64,000 nucleotides of DNA, taken from positions 5,420,762-5,484,761 of the forward strand of contig NC_047064.1 of assembly GCF_902459465.1 (NCBI RefSeq), read 5' to 3'. A program made the position numbers and the translations under genes. This DNA comes from Asterias rubens (taxonomy: Eukaryota > Echinodermata > Asteroidea > Forcipulatida > Asteriidae). A model generated the notes under the pieces. It was not told where the DNA came from. It did not search any database and saw only the letters and a program-made list of their open reading frames with translations. Each line of letters begins with the position of its first letter. Within the stretch, counting starts at the first letter, position 1. This document shows, piece after piece, positions 29,962-41,181 of the stretch.

Positions 29962-32900
29962 TTAGCATACTTCTTCAATCTCTTCCCAGTAACAACCTTC
30001 GTGACAGCATTCTTCGGAAAGGCTTCGTTTCTGGACGTTACGCGCGGACAAAAAGCCGTTTGCTTTGCCACGGTTCAGGAACTCTGAGCAATGAATAAAT
30101 ATTTAACAATGACTTTAACTTCAAGGGTTTGGGTTCTTCTTTTTTTGTAACACAAAACACAGTGTTCACATATTTACATTAAAGACACTGGACACTATTG
30201 TCAATTGTTAAAAACCAGTCTTCTCACTTGCTGTATCTCAACATTAATGCATAAAATAACAAACCGGTGAAATTTGAGCTCAATCGGAAAACACCCTTGT
30301 CACACGAAGTTGTGTGCTTTCATATGATTGATTTCGAGACCTCAAATTCTAAATCTGAGGTCTCGAAATCAAATTCGTGGACAAATACTTCTTTCTCGAA
30401 AACTACGTTACTTCAGAGGGAGCCGTTTCTCACAATGTTTTATACTATCAACAGCTCCCCATTACTCGTTACCAAGTAAGGTTTTATGCTAATAATTATT
30501 TTGAGTAATTACCAATAGTGTCCACTGCCTTTAAACTTACACGGTTTGATGAAATGGTGGTAGAAAGCTTCCCTGAAAATATTAGTTGCTGAGGTACTTG
30601 TATCTATATACCAAAAACTGTTAAATACGTTGTAGATGCTGAAATAATTGTCGTATTACTGAGAAAAATGTTATCGGATCATAGTGAAGAAAAAGTGAAA
30701 TAGGATAGTGGGTGCCAAATAAAATAATTATCGAGACGAGAAATATTTTCGTGACATTGTTTTTTATTAATTTCTCAAAAAACTGCAGCACTTCAGCATT
30801 GCCGCAATGCGTCTTGTGAATTGAAGATTAGTCGCGACATAGTCTATAACTAATGAGGCGCGACTAGTCGAGTCGTAAAATTTCACTATTCGCCCAGGCC
30901 TAATATACACATATTGACTGGCCACGAGGTAACTAGTATACGTCTATTCCCACGAGGGACTTTGAGTGACCGGAAGAGCGACCTATTTCCTGAGGCCGAA
31001 GGCCGAGTGAAATAGGCCCCTCTCTGGTCACTCACAGGCCCGAGGGGGAACAGACGTACACTATTTACCGAATTATGCCAGTCAATATGTGTTTTATAAC
31101 ACAGCTCGGTCTTAAATGTAAAATAAGAACAGAAAAAGGAGTTTGTAGTTGTTGTTCACGGTTCAAGTCAAGAGAGGGCGCTGTTACCGCGGGCGCTATA
31201 TTCAAAGACTAAATCACTAGCCTATATTGGTTCATCCCACATGACTGTGTTTCAGTCAACCAAAATACAGAACGAGCAAGAAGTGTGTTATAACACAAAA
31301 TAGTGAACGTGTTTCTTTATAGAAACGTATAGATAGTTTAGGTGAACAAATAACTCATTTGCTGACATACCAGAAGTTCAGCTTTTAAACCACGCAAATT
31401 AATGATCATTTGAAAAGGGACAGTACACGATGCTTTAAAGGAATAGGTCTCATACTTTTCGTATAGCTCCACATCACTGGATGAAAAAATACTGTGCGCT
31501 TTTGAAACGCCCCTCTAGTGGTGTGATCAAGCGCTATTTAAGAAGCGAGTATTATCATTAGTATTACCTGACAGTTCGAGCTCCCTCTTCCTCGGTACAA
31601 GTCCGCATGTACAGTACGCATACCTCTTTTCATTCAATGTCTCACCACAGAATTTGTGTGAGGGTCCATCCCATCGCTTCTTACTGCACCAAGAAAGCAA
31701 ACAATTATTATGACTGAGTTCGGGCAGTGTGTTCTTGCTTGGCTCACTGTTCTCTCATCATGCCCGAAGGATGAGAAGAAGGCACGAGAACAGCTTTCCT
31801 CGCGGGGGGGGGGGGGGTTCAAGAACAACACTTTACAAAATGGCAGCAGCATCTCAAGAGAATGAGTAAATTAGACGCAAAATTAATCTAAAAAAGTTTG
31901 TTATAGTTAATTTTGATAAGTTGAAAGTTAACATTTGACCCATTATAATCATCCCAAAGTGTAAAGGTCGAAAGTTATGTTACTTTCTACCGTCAGGTTT
32001 CCGACTATAAAAACAAATTGAACAGCACCGAATCACTTTTCGTAGCGCTATCACTTCGTCGTTTGACCGGATGAACTAAAAACAGCGATCTTATACTTGT
32101 TTTTGACTGTTGACTAACTACAAATAAACCGCCAGAACTCGGCCGTAATGGGTGCGTTCGTTTAGCTTCCCTGGGTCGACCCTGGACCGCCCCCGATGCG
32201 TTCAAAAGGCTTTGACGTCATTCTAGGGGCTAACCCGGGTCATCCCCCAGTGCCCTGCTTGTTGAGTGGGTCACTTGGGGCTGACCCCATGTGCATGGCG
32301 TCACTACGAGAGCGTTGAGTGGTCGTTCGTTTAGCTGTTGTGGGGCTCACCCGATTGAGCACCGCGGGGTAGACCCAGGGAAGCTAAACGAACGCACCCT
32401 ATGTCTTAATAGTCTCTATGAATCGAGGTGGTGTGTTTAGCAGCTACACTTTCGGTCATCTGGCGCAAAAACCGGCGTTTGTTTTACATGTCGTACATTT
32501 TGATGGCGTATTTACGTATGAATTTGAAAAAAATCTCTATTACACAAGTTGTTAAAGAAATGACATTGACAAGTACCATTATAAACACTGCCAGGAACAA
32601 CTGAGAATAGACAGGAAAATTAAGCAATAAAAATACACAAAAATTATGCATGTTTTGTCACTCACCCCTCGCTCTTAACCTGATCGGCAAGCTGCTGACA
32701 AGATGCGACATTAAGTTCAGTGCCTAAAGTAGAATAAACAATTTAAAGACAGTGGTTGGAAAATAAATATTCAGTGGTTATACCATACAAAAAGGGAAAT
32801 AAAGCAAAACATAAACAAACACGGAAAAAAAAAAACACCAACAATGACAACACGCAAGAGAACTAAAAAAAAAAAACTAAGAAAAGATAGATAATTGATT

Positions 32901-33521
32901 GATGATTTCTAATCTTAACTTATTAGTTCACAAAGCCAATGCTCATTTTTTTTCCGTTTAAGAATCTATCCCATTTATTTTTGATAACTTGTTTCACAAT
33001 TAATTTCCTTGCAAGATACAAACGCAGGTAACACACAAACTATTCACAACCATTAATATAGACATCTTTAATTCAGACGAAACAACAAGAACAAACACGC
33101 CATCACCACGTCACTAGTTCTTGCATATCGTGCATGATGACTTGCATGGTGAATAATGGTTGTATGGTTGTAATAATAACTGTTTGAAAACAAAAACATT
33201 TCAACCAAAACAACCTGTGTTTAAAATATACAGTTTTTGGTTTAGGTTCAGAACAGCAAAGAAACAATAGAAAACAAAGCCCATCAAGGATAAGACAAAA
33301 GAACAAAAATACATAAATAAATACAAAAATACAAAATAAGAAAGTAAATTTAATTAAGGCAAGTACAATTTACCAAAAACAGTTGTTCATTTTTATTTTG
33401 GGTGTGTACTTCCTTTGACACTCAGTGCAATACCTACTTGGTCTGATTAGTTTAACTTACCAGAAATGCTGACTACCAGACAAATGCTGAGCAGTAGCAA
33501 CGCAGCGATACAACGATTCAT
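29962..33521 (-). CDS. Eight-cysteine insulin-like peptide precursor 2
   Basis: Exons 33521-33461, 32723-32666, 31683-31568 and 30083-29962; intron phases 1, 2, 1, exactly as in gene 1; 357 coding bases, 118 residues. Signal peptide about 1-20. Extra Cys29 is followed by KKR at 41-43; the B chain has FCGETLNEKRYAYCTCG (Cys52-x11-Cys64-x-Cys66); RKR at 71-73 ends it. A C-peptide with a second cut site, KR at 97-98, precedes the C-terminal A chain ECCHEGCYWEEIEEVC (104, 105, 109, 118), which is the CC-x3-C-x8-C insulin signature. CG after the first B-chain Cys, as in vertebrate insulin B chains, and the leaving A chain SLSEECC versus SLHEECC in gene 1 make the two clear paralogues on one strand about 5.3 kb apart. 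Likely a secreted hormone or growth factor. TATAAA lies at 33581-33586. Introns carry a family A MITE and short foldbacks. Confidence 0.88.
30179..30535. mobile_element. Foldback MITE family A, copy 11
   Basis: TTAAAGACACTGGACACTATTG and CAATAGTGTCCACTGCCTTTAA with core GACCTCAAATTCTAAATCTGAGGTC. In intron 3 of insulin-like gene 2. Confidence 0.9.
30536..30790. mobile_element. Fragment of foldback family F
   Basis: ACTTACACGGTTTGATGAAATGG, GTGGTAGAAAGCTTCCCT and CTCAAAAAACTGCAGCACTTCAG resemble parts of 54014-54373. Ends unclear. Confidence 0.4.
30905..31093. mobile_element. Foldback element (ACATATTGACTGGC arms)
   Basis: ACACATATTGACTGGCC and its inverse GCCAGTCAATATGTGT bound a segment with a further inner pair, GGGACTTTGAGTGACCGG against CTGGTCACTCACAGGCCC. 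In intron 3 of insulin-like gene 2. Confidence 0.7.
32149..32401. mobile_element. Foldback element (GGGTGCGTTCGTTTAGC), copy 2
   Basis: TGGGTGCGTTCGTTTAGCTT with TCGACCCTGG on the left and GGGTAGACCCAGGG with AAGCTAAACGAACGCACCCT on the right. In intron 2 of insulin-like gene 2. Confidence 0.85.
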
Positions 33522-33580
33522 GGTGACACGATAGGCAGGAGGGAACAAGCACCGATGGCAACACACTCAACTCGGCCAGC

Positions 33581-33586
33581 TTTATA
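33581..33586 (-). promoter_or_regulatory. TATA box of insulin-like gene 2
   Basis: TATAAA on the minus strand about 60 bases before the ATG at 33521, the expected place for a short leader. The motif reads on both strands (TTTATAAA). Confidence 0.55.
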
Positions 33587-33589
33587 AAG

Positions 33590-35041
33590 CACTTTTACTA
33601 AGCACTTCAGATCTGGTCTAAGTCACGTGACGACTCACTAATAATTCAAGTGACGACTCACTGATAGATGGGGACTCTTGATCATTGGTCAATAACAACT
33701 TAGTTTTATGTTGATCAGCATGGCGTGTAATAATCTACTGGCGATTGATTTGGTCAATAAACCCTAACCGATCAATAAAGAATTTACTAAACCGATCAGG
33801 TTTGGGTAAAGCGCGTCACCCCCCCCCCCCAAAAAAAAAATAGTGATATAATTTGTATTTATTTATCAGTTAACAATTATTATAATTATGAATAGTAGTT
33901 ATAATTCAAACAAAGAATTAAACAAATAAACAAACAAATAAATAAAGACAGAGTACATAAGCCAATAACAATGAAAATATTGCTAAAACTTGAACATTAA
34001 ACGTGTGATACGTGTTTTCAAAGAGAGAAGGTGTAATGTCTACATGCGGGAGGTTTTCCCTTGTTGTTTCCTCGAATTTTCTAATGTCTCAATGTTCAGA
34101 TAGTCTTAAAAGAATATCTGAACTTCTTAAAACACTATCTGAACTTTATTGAGAAAGGATATTTATCGACACTGGAATTAACCCATTTAAAACAACAAAT
34201 CAAAGCAAAGCGAATAAAATTAAATCAAATAAATTATTCAAAAATAACTATTGAAACAACTTCTTATCCCGTTGAAAAGAAACAACACTTCCTTTAGAAT
34301 TATTGATAGAATAGTCAAAAGTGCATTAAATGAAGTAGGCTACACAAATTAGAAGGGAATGAAGGAAAATATGCCCAAAGCACTGACCTCTGAATTTCTT
34401 TCGTCGTGTGTTGGAGGAAGTGAACCAACTAATTGACTCAGGTAAGTACGACAATTTGTTAGCTGCTAATTAGTCACGCAGTACAGGTAAGAACTACCTG
34501 CATGCTTTATTCAATCCAAGGTGGGCTTTGTACGTCAGTCATAAACACTTTCAAGGATAATATGACAATTAACTAAAACCATTTGTAGGAAGGTCAGCCA
34601 AAAGACAAATTATTATTCGAGGCAATTAACACTTGGTACGTTTAATTAGTGTTTAATATATATGCGGGCTAATAACGCATGTCTCACTTATAGTGTTTAT
34701 AGTCATTTTATATGTTTGCCTCTACAAAGAGGACTCCAAGGTTAACATTAAGTTTCGTGGACCGCCCATTTTCTACTACTAGAAAATACTATAGAATCAT
34801 TAAGCAAGTCTCACCATTGGACCAATGCATCTTTTATTTTATTTATTTTATTATCTTTATTTTACATAATTCGGATTAAAATGGCGACACCATCGGGGAA
34901 GAGAAAAAGAAAACTGGAATCAAACTTTGCCCCCTCATTTACAATTCTGACACGTTTCATAACGTAACATCTTGTATGTTTCTTTGTTTCTTTACTGACT
35001 TCAACCTCAAACGCACTGTTTGTCTCTTCAATATTAGACCG

Positions 35042-35075
<34 letters not shown>

Positions 35076-36808
35076 GGGGGGGGGTGGAGTTTTTAGCTGA
35101 AATGTTTGCATACCGTCACAAGGTATTGCACAAAAAACCACCAATGAAACATAGTATATGAGGTTAACAAATCAGAAGATACAAATTAATTATTGTCATG
35201 ACGGATCCCGACATTTTTAATCTTACGTCCATCAGAAATGAACGATTGGTTATGCTTGTTGCAGTGTAAGTTATGCCTTGTCCGTGGCATGTGTGAAATA
35301 TTTTGTCGTTTTTCGTATTGAAATAATAATATGATTGTGTTTTTTCCCAATGTTTGGAAACTTAAAACAGTATCCAATTGTAGAAAATGCTGTAAGCTTG
35401 AAATATTATAGAATTGTGCGTACACATCTCTACTACTTGTCCATGGTTTTCATGATTTGCATCTCATTATAAAGCAAGGATCACAATAATAGTGGTATAT
35501 TCGTTAAGCCGCCCTCTGTCGGCTTTGTGAAACCAACCCGTTCAAGAATGCGCGCGCAAGTTTTGGGTTCACAATCACAGCGATTTTTAGATGTAAAATT
35601 TGCAAATTAGAGGTGAATAATTTTCGGCCTATTTTGGTTTTACCCTTACACCGATGTGTGTAAATACTGTCATTGCATACTGTGACCCAAAACAACACTG
35701 TTGATGATGTTGTTAAAAAAAACCAAAAAAAAAAACAATGGACTCTCAACCAAATTGATAAAACTCAGTCACTCATTACAGATGGGTTTTTTCACCACAA
35801 GAGGGTCAATTTATTTTACAACTAAAAAATATAATGTTATACTGGTTTATGCAGCCTAATCTGAAGTAAAAGTTTTGACAGTTTTTTTTGCTTGATGAAT
35901 ATGACATGAAACAAGACATTATGACTAGTTAGTTAGTTTCTAAGGCTGCTTAATTAATATCCTAAAAGGTTATTGTAATGGAGGTTTCGTCATAGGTCTA
36001 TTATGAATGGCTGGTGCAACATTCAGAGCTAAGTTTTAAAAATGGCTTAATCCAATTGCAAAGCTACCACTAACGTCCAATCTATGCACTGGGCAAAAAT
36101 GTAATAAAACTATATTGATATGTATTAATTATTTGCTCAGGTTTTTGGCAATCATTCATTAATCTGAAAGATAGTCATAGATTATAGCTTCTACAATAAT
36201 TAATGTTACCATGGCGAAGAAAAGTGAAAAGGGGTACTGGGGTTAGAGCCACTCTTGACTTGACCAAATGCTTACGAAGTCATCATCATAGTACACACAT
36301 TCGCAAGTTCACCTGAACTCACTGACATATTTTGGCTTGCTTTTCAAAGGGTTTTCAAAACAATTTTGCGAGCTCCAGCTTTTGGCAGTTTAAGGTTGAA
36401 GAAAAGTTTATGCAGTTCTATTGGAAGAAGGGTAGATAACACAGTTTTCTGAATCACACACTATAGTGCACAGTGTTAAATGCATACAGGTTGAAAGCTT
36501 AATTTTAAAAGATTAAACCTAAACCAGGGAGGTGAAAGCCAGGGGCACAATGTTGTGGAAGTCACAGTCCACGCCCGTCAGTGAAATACCATACGATCAC
36601 GTACAGGACGGTAGTGTGGCTCCCAATGATACGACTCCACCCAGATAGGATCTAGTTTGGTGTCATCGTTGAAATCCAACGCCCATCGACCCCGAATCTC
36701 CTCAACCCCCTTGCAGGTACTAACTCTCTAGTCGATCTATAATAAATGCTAAATGACCGTATGGTTTCAAAGAGGGCACGAGAGGCTGTTATTAACAACG
36801 TGGTGCCA
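33590..36808. other. intergenic, no gene seen
   Basis: Includes a C/A run at 33820-33840, a T27-G9-like run at 35045-35083 and AT-rich DNA. A segment near 34389-34433 ending in a good donor (CTCAGGTAAGTAC) is open for a few codons but has no acceptor, so no exon is called. Confidence 0.4.
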
Positions 36809-36957
36809 TATACCTTATCGCAAATACTCGGTACGCGCACATTGGGCGTGGAACGAGGTGCATTCTGGTATGGCTAGCGATCTAGTTTGACCGCAAGCTA
36901 GACCAACATGCACCTCTTCAACAGTCAACGCTTGCGCACTGGGGTATTTGAGGTCTA
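36809..36957. mobile_element. Foldback element (CGCAAATACT arms), copy 2
   Basis: TACCTTATCGCAAATACTCGG and GAGGTGCATTCTGG on the left; CATGCACCTC and GGGGTATTTGAGGTCTA on the right. More decayed than 29301-29451. Confidence 0.7.
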
Positions 36958-37113
36958 TTATTACTCAGGAGCTTCTGCCCCCTGCGATTATGTCCACCAA
37001 ATGACAAACTATGTACAGTTTTTTCTTCTTCTGATAGCGCCCTCTTTTGATCAACCCCTTCATGTTAACTTGGGACAACAGCTCCGGGGACATTATTTCT
37101 CAGGCCAATTTAT

Positions 37114-37356
37114 GGGTGCGTTCGTTTAGCTTCCCTGGGTCGACCCCGCAGTACTCACTCGGGTGAGCCCCTGACAAGAGCTAATTGAACAATCACACTC
37201 GCCCTCTCGTGGTGACGGCATGCATCTCAGGTCACCCCCTCGTGACCCACTCCATAAGCAGGGCACTGGGGGCTGACCCAGTGAGCCCCGTCAAAGCTAT
37301 TCGAACGTACCGTGGCAGACTGGGGTCGACCCAGGGAAGCTAAAACGAACGCACCC
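37114..37356. mobile_element. Foldback element (GGGTGCGTTCGTTTAGC), copy 3
   Basis: GGGTGCGTTCGTTTAGCTTC with TGGGTCGACCCC, and the inverse GGGGTCGACCCAGGGAAGCT with AACGAACGCACCC. Inner part shares CCCACTC...GCAGGGCACTGGGGGCTGACCC with copy 2. Confidence 0.85.
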
Positions 37357-38039
37357 GTAGTCGGACTTTGCTATTAGTATGTTTATCATGTGATGCTTTG
37401 TAGTGCTTCTTGGTCTTACCATGTTAAATGGATGTTGCGAGGGGTAAGAGGAGGGTTACATGAAAAAACTAACCAGGCTTGTCTAACTACGGTATAGCAT
37501 GTTGGAACTACGACAACAGTGTCTTGTCAAGATTCTATATGTGCACTACATTAGTGACGGGTGAATATTATCATTTTGCATTTTAAATAATTTTTTTACA
37601 CAGCTACCAACGTGTTAGACAAGGAGAACTTGATTTTATCTCAAAGAGGCACTTTAAAAGCGCTATTCCATCAATGAACTACACAGTCAACATAACAATT
37701 AAAATCTTTGAACTGATATCGTCACCTTTTGCATAGTACCTCGGGTATCATACAATTCCTCTTAGTCAGTTTGGTCATCATATTTATCCAAGCTGTATTT
37801 GCATAATATTACTAAAACGAATTACTGTTTTATTTGCGATGACATATAGCAGGCATTACTTAATGTACCATTATACACTTCATTACATCAAATCAGGATA
37901 TACATCTACAAACGTCTAGGAAGATCACAATGTGTGGGGCCATTCACATTTCATAAGTTTAAAATAATGTATTGTTTGTGAAAAACATTCAACTGAGATT
38001 AAGTGTTAACTGTTACATGTCGCTATATAGGTCCTTCAG
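37357..38039. other. intergenic, no gene seen
   Basis: AT-rich, no exon or repeat family recognised. Confidence 0.35.
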
Positions 38040-38406
38040 TTTAAAGGCACTTGACGCTTTTGGTAATTGCTCAAAATAAAAAACCCACTAAGTAACGAAC
38101 AATGTAGAGCTATATAAAACACTTTGAGAAACGGCTCCCTCTGAAGTAATGAAGTTTTTTTTAGAGAGGCAATTTCTACTCCAATAATAAAAGATTCAGG
38201 CCTGAACCCTCTAATTAGGCATCTGAAAAGCACACATAATTGTGCAACAAGGTTTTGTCTTTCTTTTATCATTCTATTTGCAACTTCGATGACCGACCAA
38301 ATGAGTCAAAACTTTCACAGATTTGTTATTTGATGCATATGTTGGGTTACACCAAGTGGGAATATACTGGTCTTTGAAAATTACTAAATGTGTCCAGTGC
38401 CTATAA
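38040..38406. mobile_element. Foldback MITE family A, copy 12
   Basis: TTAAAGGCACTTGACGCTTTTGG and TGTGTCCAGTGCCTATAA. It begins about 40 bases past the stop codon of the Kelch gene, so it probably lies in that gene's 3' untranslated region. Confidence 0.82.
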
Positions 38407-38448
38407 GGTCTACTTTTTTTTTTTTTTCTTTTTTTGTGCGGCTTGATT

Positions 38449-40794
38449 TTACGAGTTTTTGTTCAGTCGTGCCAAGACACAGTTAAAAGGTGGCTGTAAG
38501 TTTGGCCAGTCACCTTTGTCTTCAACCCAGGAGAAGTTCTCAACATCAAGTCGGTAAACCTTGCTCTGTATTACTCCTGCTGATTCCTCCCCCGTGTCGC
38601 CACCAAACACGTAGAGTTTCCCGCTGTGATTGACCGCACAGTAGTTCACCTTACCCTCCGGTAGCTCCGGGCCGAATCTCCACTCGTTACGGTCCGGGTT
38701 GAAGATCTCCACGGACTTCAGCATGTTCTCAGGTTGCTTCTCACCGAGGGCTACGCTCCCTCCAAGCATGTAGATCTCTCGGTTCAGGACGGCAACTCCC
38801 GAACTCGTACGTGGCAGAATCATGGTGTTAAGAGAAGTCCACGAGTCGAAGCGTGGGTTATAACATTGGACATTGTCTAGGATAGTGTCATTAGTCTCAC
38901 CTCCTAAGGCATAGAGCTTCCCACCGACAGCAGCTATGCAGTGACTCCTGGCAGCTTGGGGCATCGGTGTGACCTGACGCCAGACGTTGGTACTAGTGTT
39001 GTAGCACTCCATGCTATTCAGGATACCGTCCGTACTGGCCCCACCACTTGCATAGATCATACCGTCTAGTACGGCCATGCTGAAATAATTGCGCGGGATA
39101 TTCATCGCACCACGCGGTAGCCACTTCTTGTCAAAGTGGTCGTATTGGAACAGGCCACCACGACGCTGGGCGAAGCGTCTGCCGCTAAACTCTTGCGGCG
39201 ACCGACCAGCGACGAAGAGGTTGTTTTCCCCGGAGACGACGCACTCAGCGTACTCTATCATGTCGGGTAGAGGCTTGATTCTGTAACGGTCATTCGTCCA
39301 CGTTTCCGGTATGGACTCTACGTGATGTGTGAGGAAGACAAACATGTCCTTGATGGGCATCCCTCTTCTGGTGTTGGTGTTCAACTTGGTCAGGTCCAAG
39401 TCCTGACGGCGATCTCTCAGAACGTGGTACTGCAGGGCAGCGTCGATCAGATGCTGAACTGATTTATTATGGACGATAAGTCGATCTCTCTCTACCACGT
39501 CATGAATGTAGTACGGGCTTATCAGAGCGAATCTCACGTGGCTTATGACGTCAAGGAGATCACCGCGTCTGTTGTCGAGATCGTCCCTGACCCAGGCGAT
39601 TGATGCTTCATACAGAGTCTCCTCTTGGTCGACATTGAGGTCATCGCGACTCAAGAGGTCAATCAGCCGATCTTTGGTGAGCTGTAGGAACTCCTCTTCC
39701 TTACAGACTTCAGTGAAGTTATCACTGATCATGTCGATGGAAAGCTCCTGCAGACGTGTGCAGTCGTGGGCAACGGCAAAAAAGTAGATGCCGATGCTGT
39801 TGGACAGAGTCACGTGTCTTTCCAAGAAGTGTGCGCATGCGTCTCGAAGGGTATCCATTTGGAACATGTTGACCGCTAGTAGGAGGCCCTGTACGTTGTC
39901 TTCGTTAATCTCAATAGTTGTAGTGTAGATATAGTCTAGGACGAGACGCAGAGATGGAGTATCAACCACACCTATGCTTATCCTGTCCTGTCTACTCTCG
40001 GCCAGGTCTGCAGTGAACATGGCCTGAAAGTAGGGACTCGAAGAGGCCAGGACGCAACGATGACATGGGAACTCCTCGTCACCCACACAGAGAATAACAT
40101 CTACCAACTGTTTATCCTTATAAAGCGCCTGCAATCCAGAAATCATGGAGGCCATTTGCTTTTCATCCGTGAATTTATACTTGTCTGGGAAACTGCCGAG
40201 GGAACTTTGCCGCGAAATAGTCTTAATTGCGCTGCCCTCTCGGGAGGGTTTCTTCTCCAACACCGGCTTTGCTGTGAAGGTTGTAGCTACACCAGTAGTG
40301 TATGGTGACGCAGACCTTCCCCGGGGTTCCACGCTGTATGAACCCACCCCGGATGTAGCACCGTAAGAGGTATTAGATCGATCCCCGTAGCTCGAGGTTG
40401 AGCCTGTGTACGGATGAGACGCTGCTGCACTGGATGGAGTCATGTAACTGGCACCTGTGGATGGATATTGTGCAGCAGTACTTGATGCTATGGGATAAGT
40501 CGCTGCTGTTACCGAGGCCCTCGCTGTCAATGGGGACGCCGTACCCGAGGACGATTCCGCGGGTGTGGTATGAGTCGATGAAGAGGAGGTTCCGGTCACG
40601 CTGGAGGTATTAGCGGCTAGCCCCTCAGAGCGAGTCAACGAACGACGCTCAGTCCGAGGACGGTACGGTGACATGCTGTAATCTTCACTCAGGTCTCTCA
40701 ATGAGGAAGCTAGGGCCTCCAGTGTATTGGGGTCCATGCTTCGGGGCCTATTATTGTTGTCCATCTTGGGTGATCGTCTGGTGTGAATAGACAT
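38449..40794 (-). CDS. BTB-BACK-Kelch (KLHL-type) protein
   Basis: Uninterrupted 781-residue frame. Residues 1-200 are Ser/Thr/Ala-rich and look disordered. A BTB domain follows at about 218-325 (VDVILCVGDEEFPCHRCVLA, then SPYFQAMF), a BACK domain at about 330-440, and Kelch repeats at about 500-770 with the usual GG and Y/W marks (MIYASGGAS, KLYALGGET, EIYMLGGSV, KLYVFGGDT). Family members are substrate adaptors of Cullin-3 ubiquitin ligases: BTB and BACK bind Cul3, the propeller binds substrate. Cul3 binding here is inference. KLHL proteins are commonly about 550-650 residues; the extra length is the N-terminal tail. A second in-frame ATG (residue 11, 40764) could be used instead. The orthologue group cannot be fixed by eye. 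A foldback MITE lies just downstream. Confidence 0.93.
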   Translation of the reverse strand: MSIHTRRSPKMDNNNRPRSMDPNTLEALASSLRDLSEDYSMSPYRPRTERRSLTRSEGLAANTSSVTGTSSSSTHTTPAESSSGTASPLTARASVTAATYPIASSTAAQYPSTGASYMTPSSAAASHPYTGSTSSYGDRSNTSYGATSGVGSYSVEPRGRSASPYTTGVATTFTAKPVLEKKPSREGSAIKTISRQSSLGSFPDKYKFTDEKQMASMISGLQALYKDKQLVDVILCVGDEEFPCHRCVLASSSPYFQAMFTADLAESRQDRISIGVVDTPSLRLVLDYIYTTTIEINEDNVQGLLLAVNMFQMDTLRDACAHFLERHVTLSNSIGIYFFAVAHDCTRLQELSIDMISDNFTEVCKEEEFLQLTKDRLIDLLSRDDLNVDQEETLYEASIAWVRDDLDNRRGDLLDVISHVRFALISPYYIHDVVERDRLIVHNKSVQHLIDAALQYHVLRDRRQDLDLTKLNTNTRRGMPIKDMFVFLTHHVESIPETWTNDRYRIKPLPDMIEYAECVVSGENNLFVAGRSPQEFSGRRFAQRRGGLFQYDHFDKKWLPRGAMNIPRNYFSMAVLDGMIYASGGASTDGILNSMECYNTSTNVWRQVTPMPQAARSHCIAAVGGKLYALGGETNDTILDNVQCYNPRFDSWTSLNTMILPRTSSGVAVLNREIYMLGGSVALGEKQPENMLKSVEIFNPDRNEWRFGPELPEGKVNYCAVNHSGKLYVFGGDTGEESAGVIQSKVYRLDVENFSWVEDKGDWPNLQPPFNCVLARLNKNS

Positions 40795-41181
40795 CCAGAA
40801 ATGGGTTCATCCGTTACGGGGAGATTCGGGGAGACTATAGTGAAACTTCTCCGTCGAGAAAACCTGCCAAAAGTGAAATGCAAGGACCTGCAAAGAGACA
40901 ACATGAAAAGTAGAGTTCAGAATCTTGAAGTTGAATCAAGTTTTTCAAGGTATATTTCAGACACGTTTAACACTTCTACTTTGTTTCCTTTCTTCAATCC
41001 TGCTAGCACCTAAATTCATACCTGTGAGAATGTGACGTTAACATTTCCAGTGCACTACAGTAGGGCCCCACGCCATTATTAAGGCTTTGTATTTTTCTCA
41101 TTGGTCTAGCAATCAGGCCTACATCCAGGCTAGGCTGCTATTTAGTGGCCGCTTATAGCCGACCGGTTTCTCCTTGAGGAA
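40795..41181. other. 5' flank of the Kelch gene
   Basis: Probably promoter and leader DNA of the minus-strand Kelch gene. No TATA box or further exon is evident. Confidence 0.35.

Noticed and set aside
34389-34433. Possible exon ending at a strong donor (GACTCAGGTAAGTAC)
   Set aside because: The only suitable frame has a stop just upstream and no acceptor between that stop and the segment.
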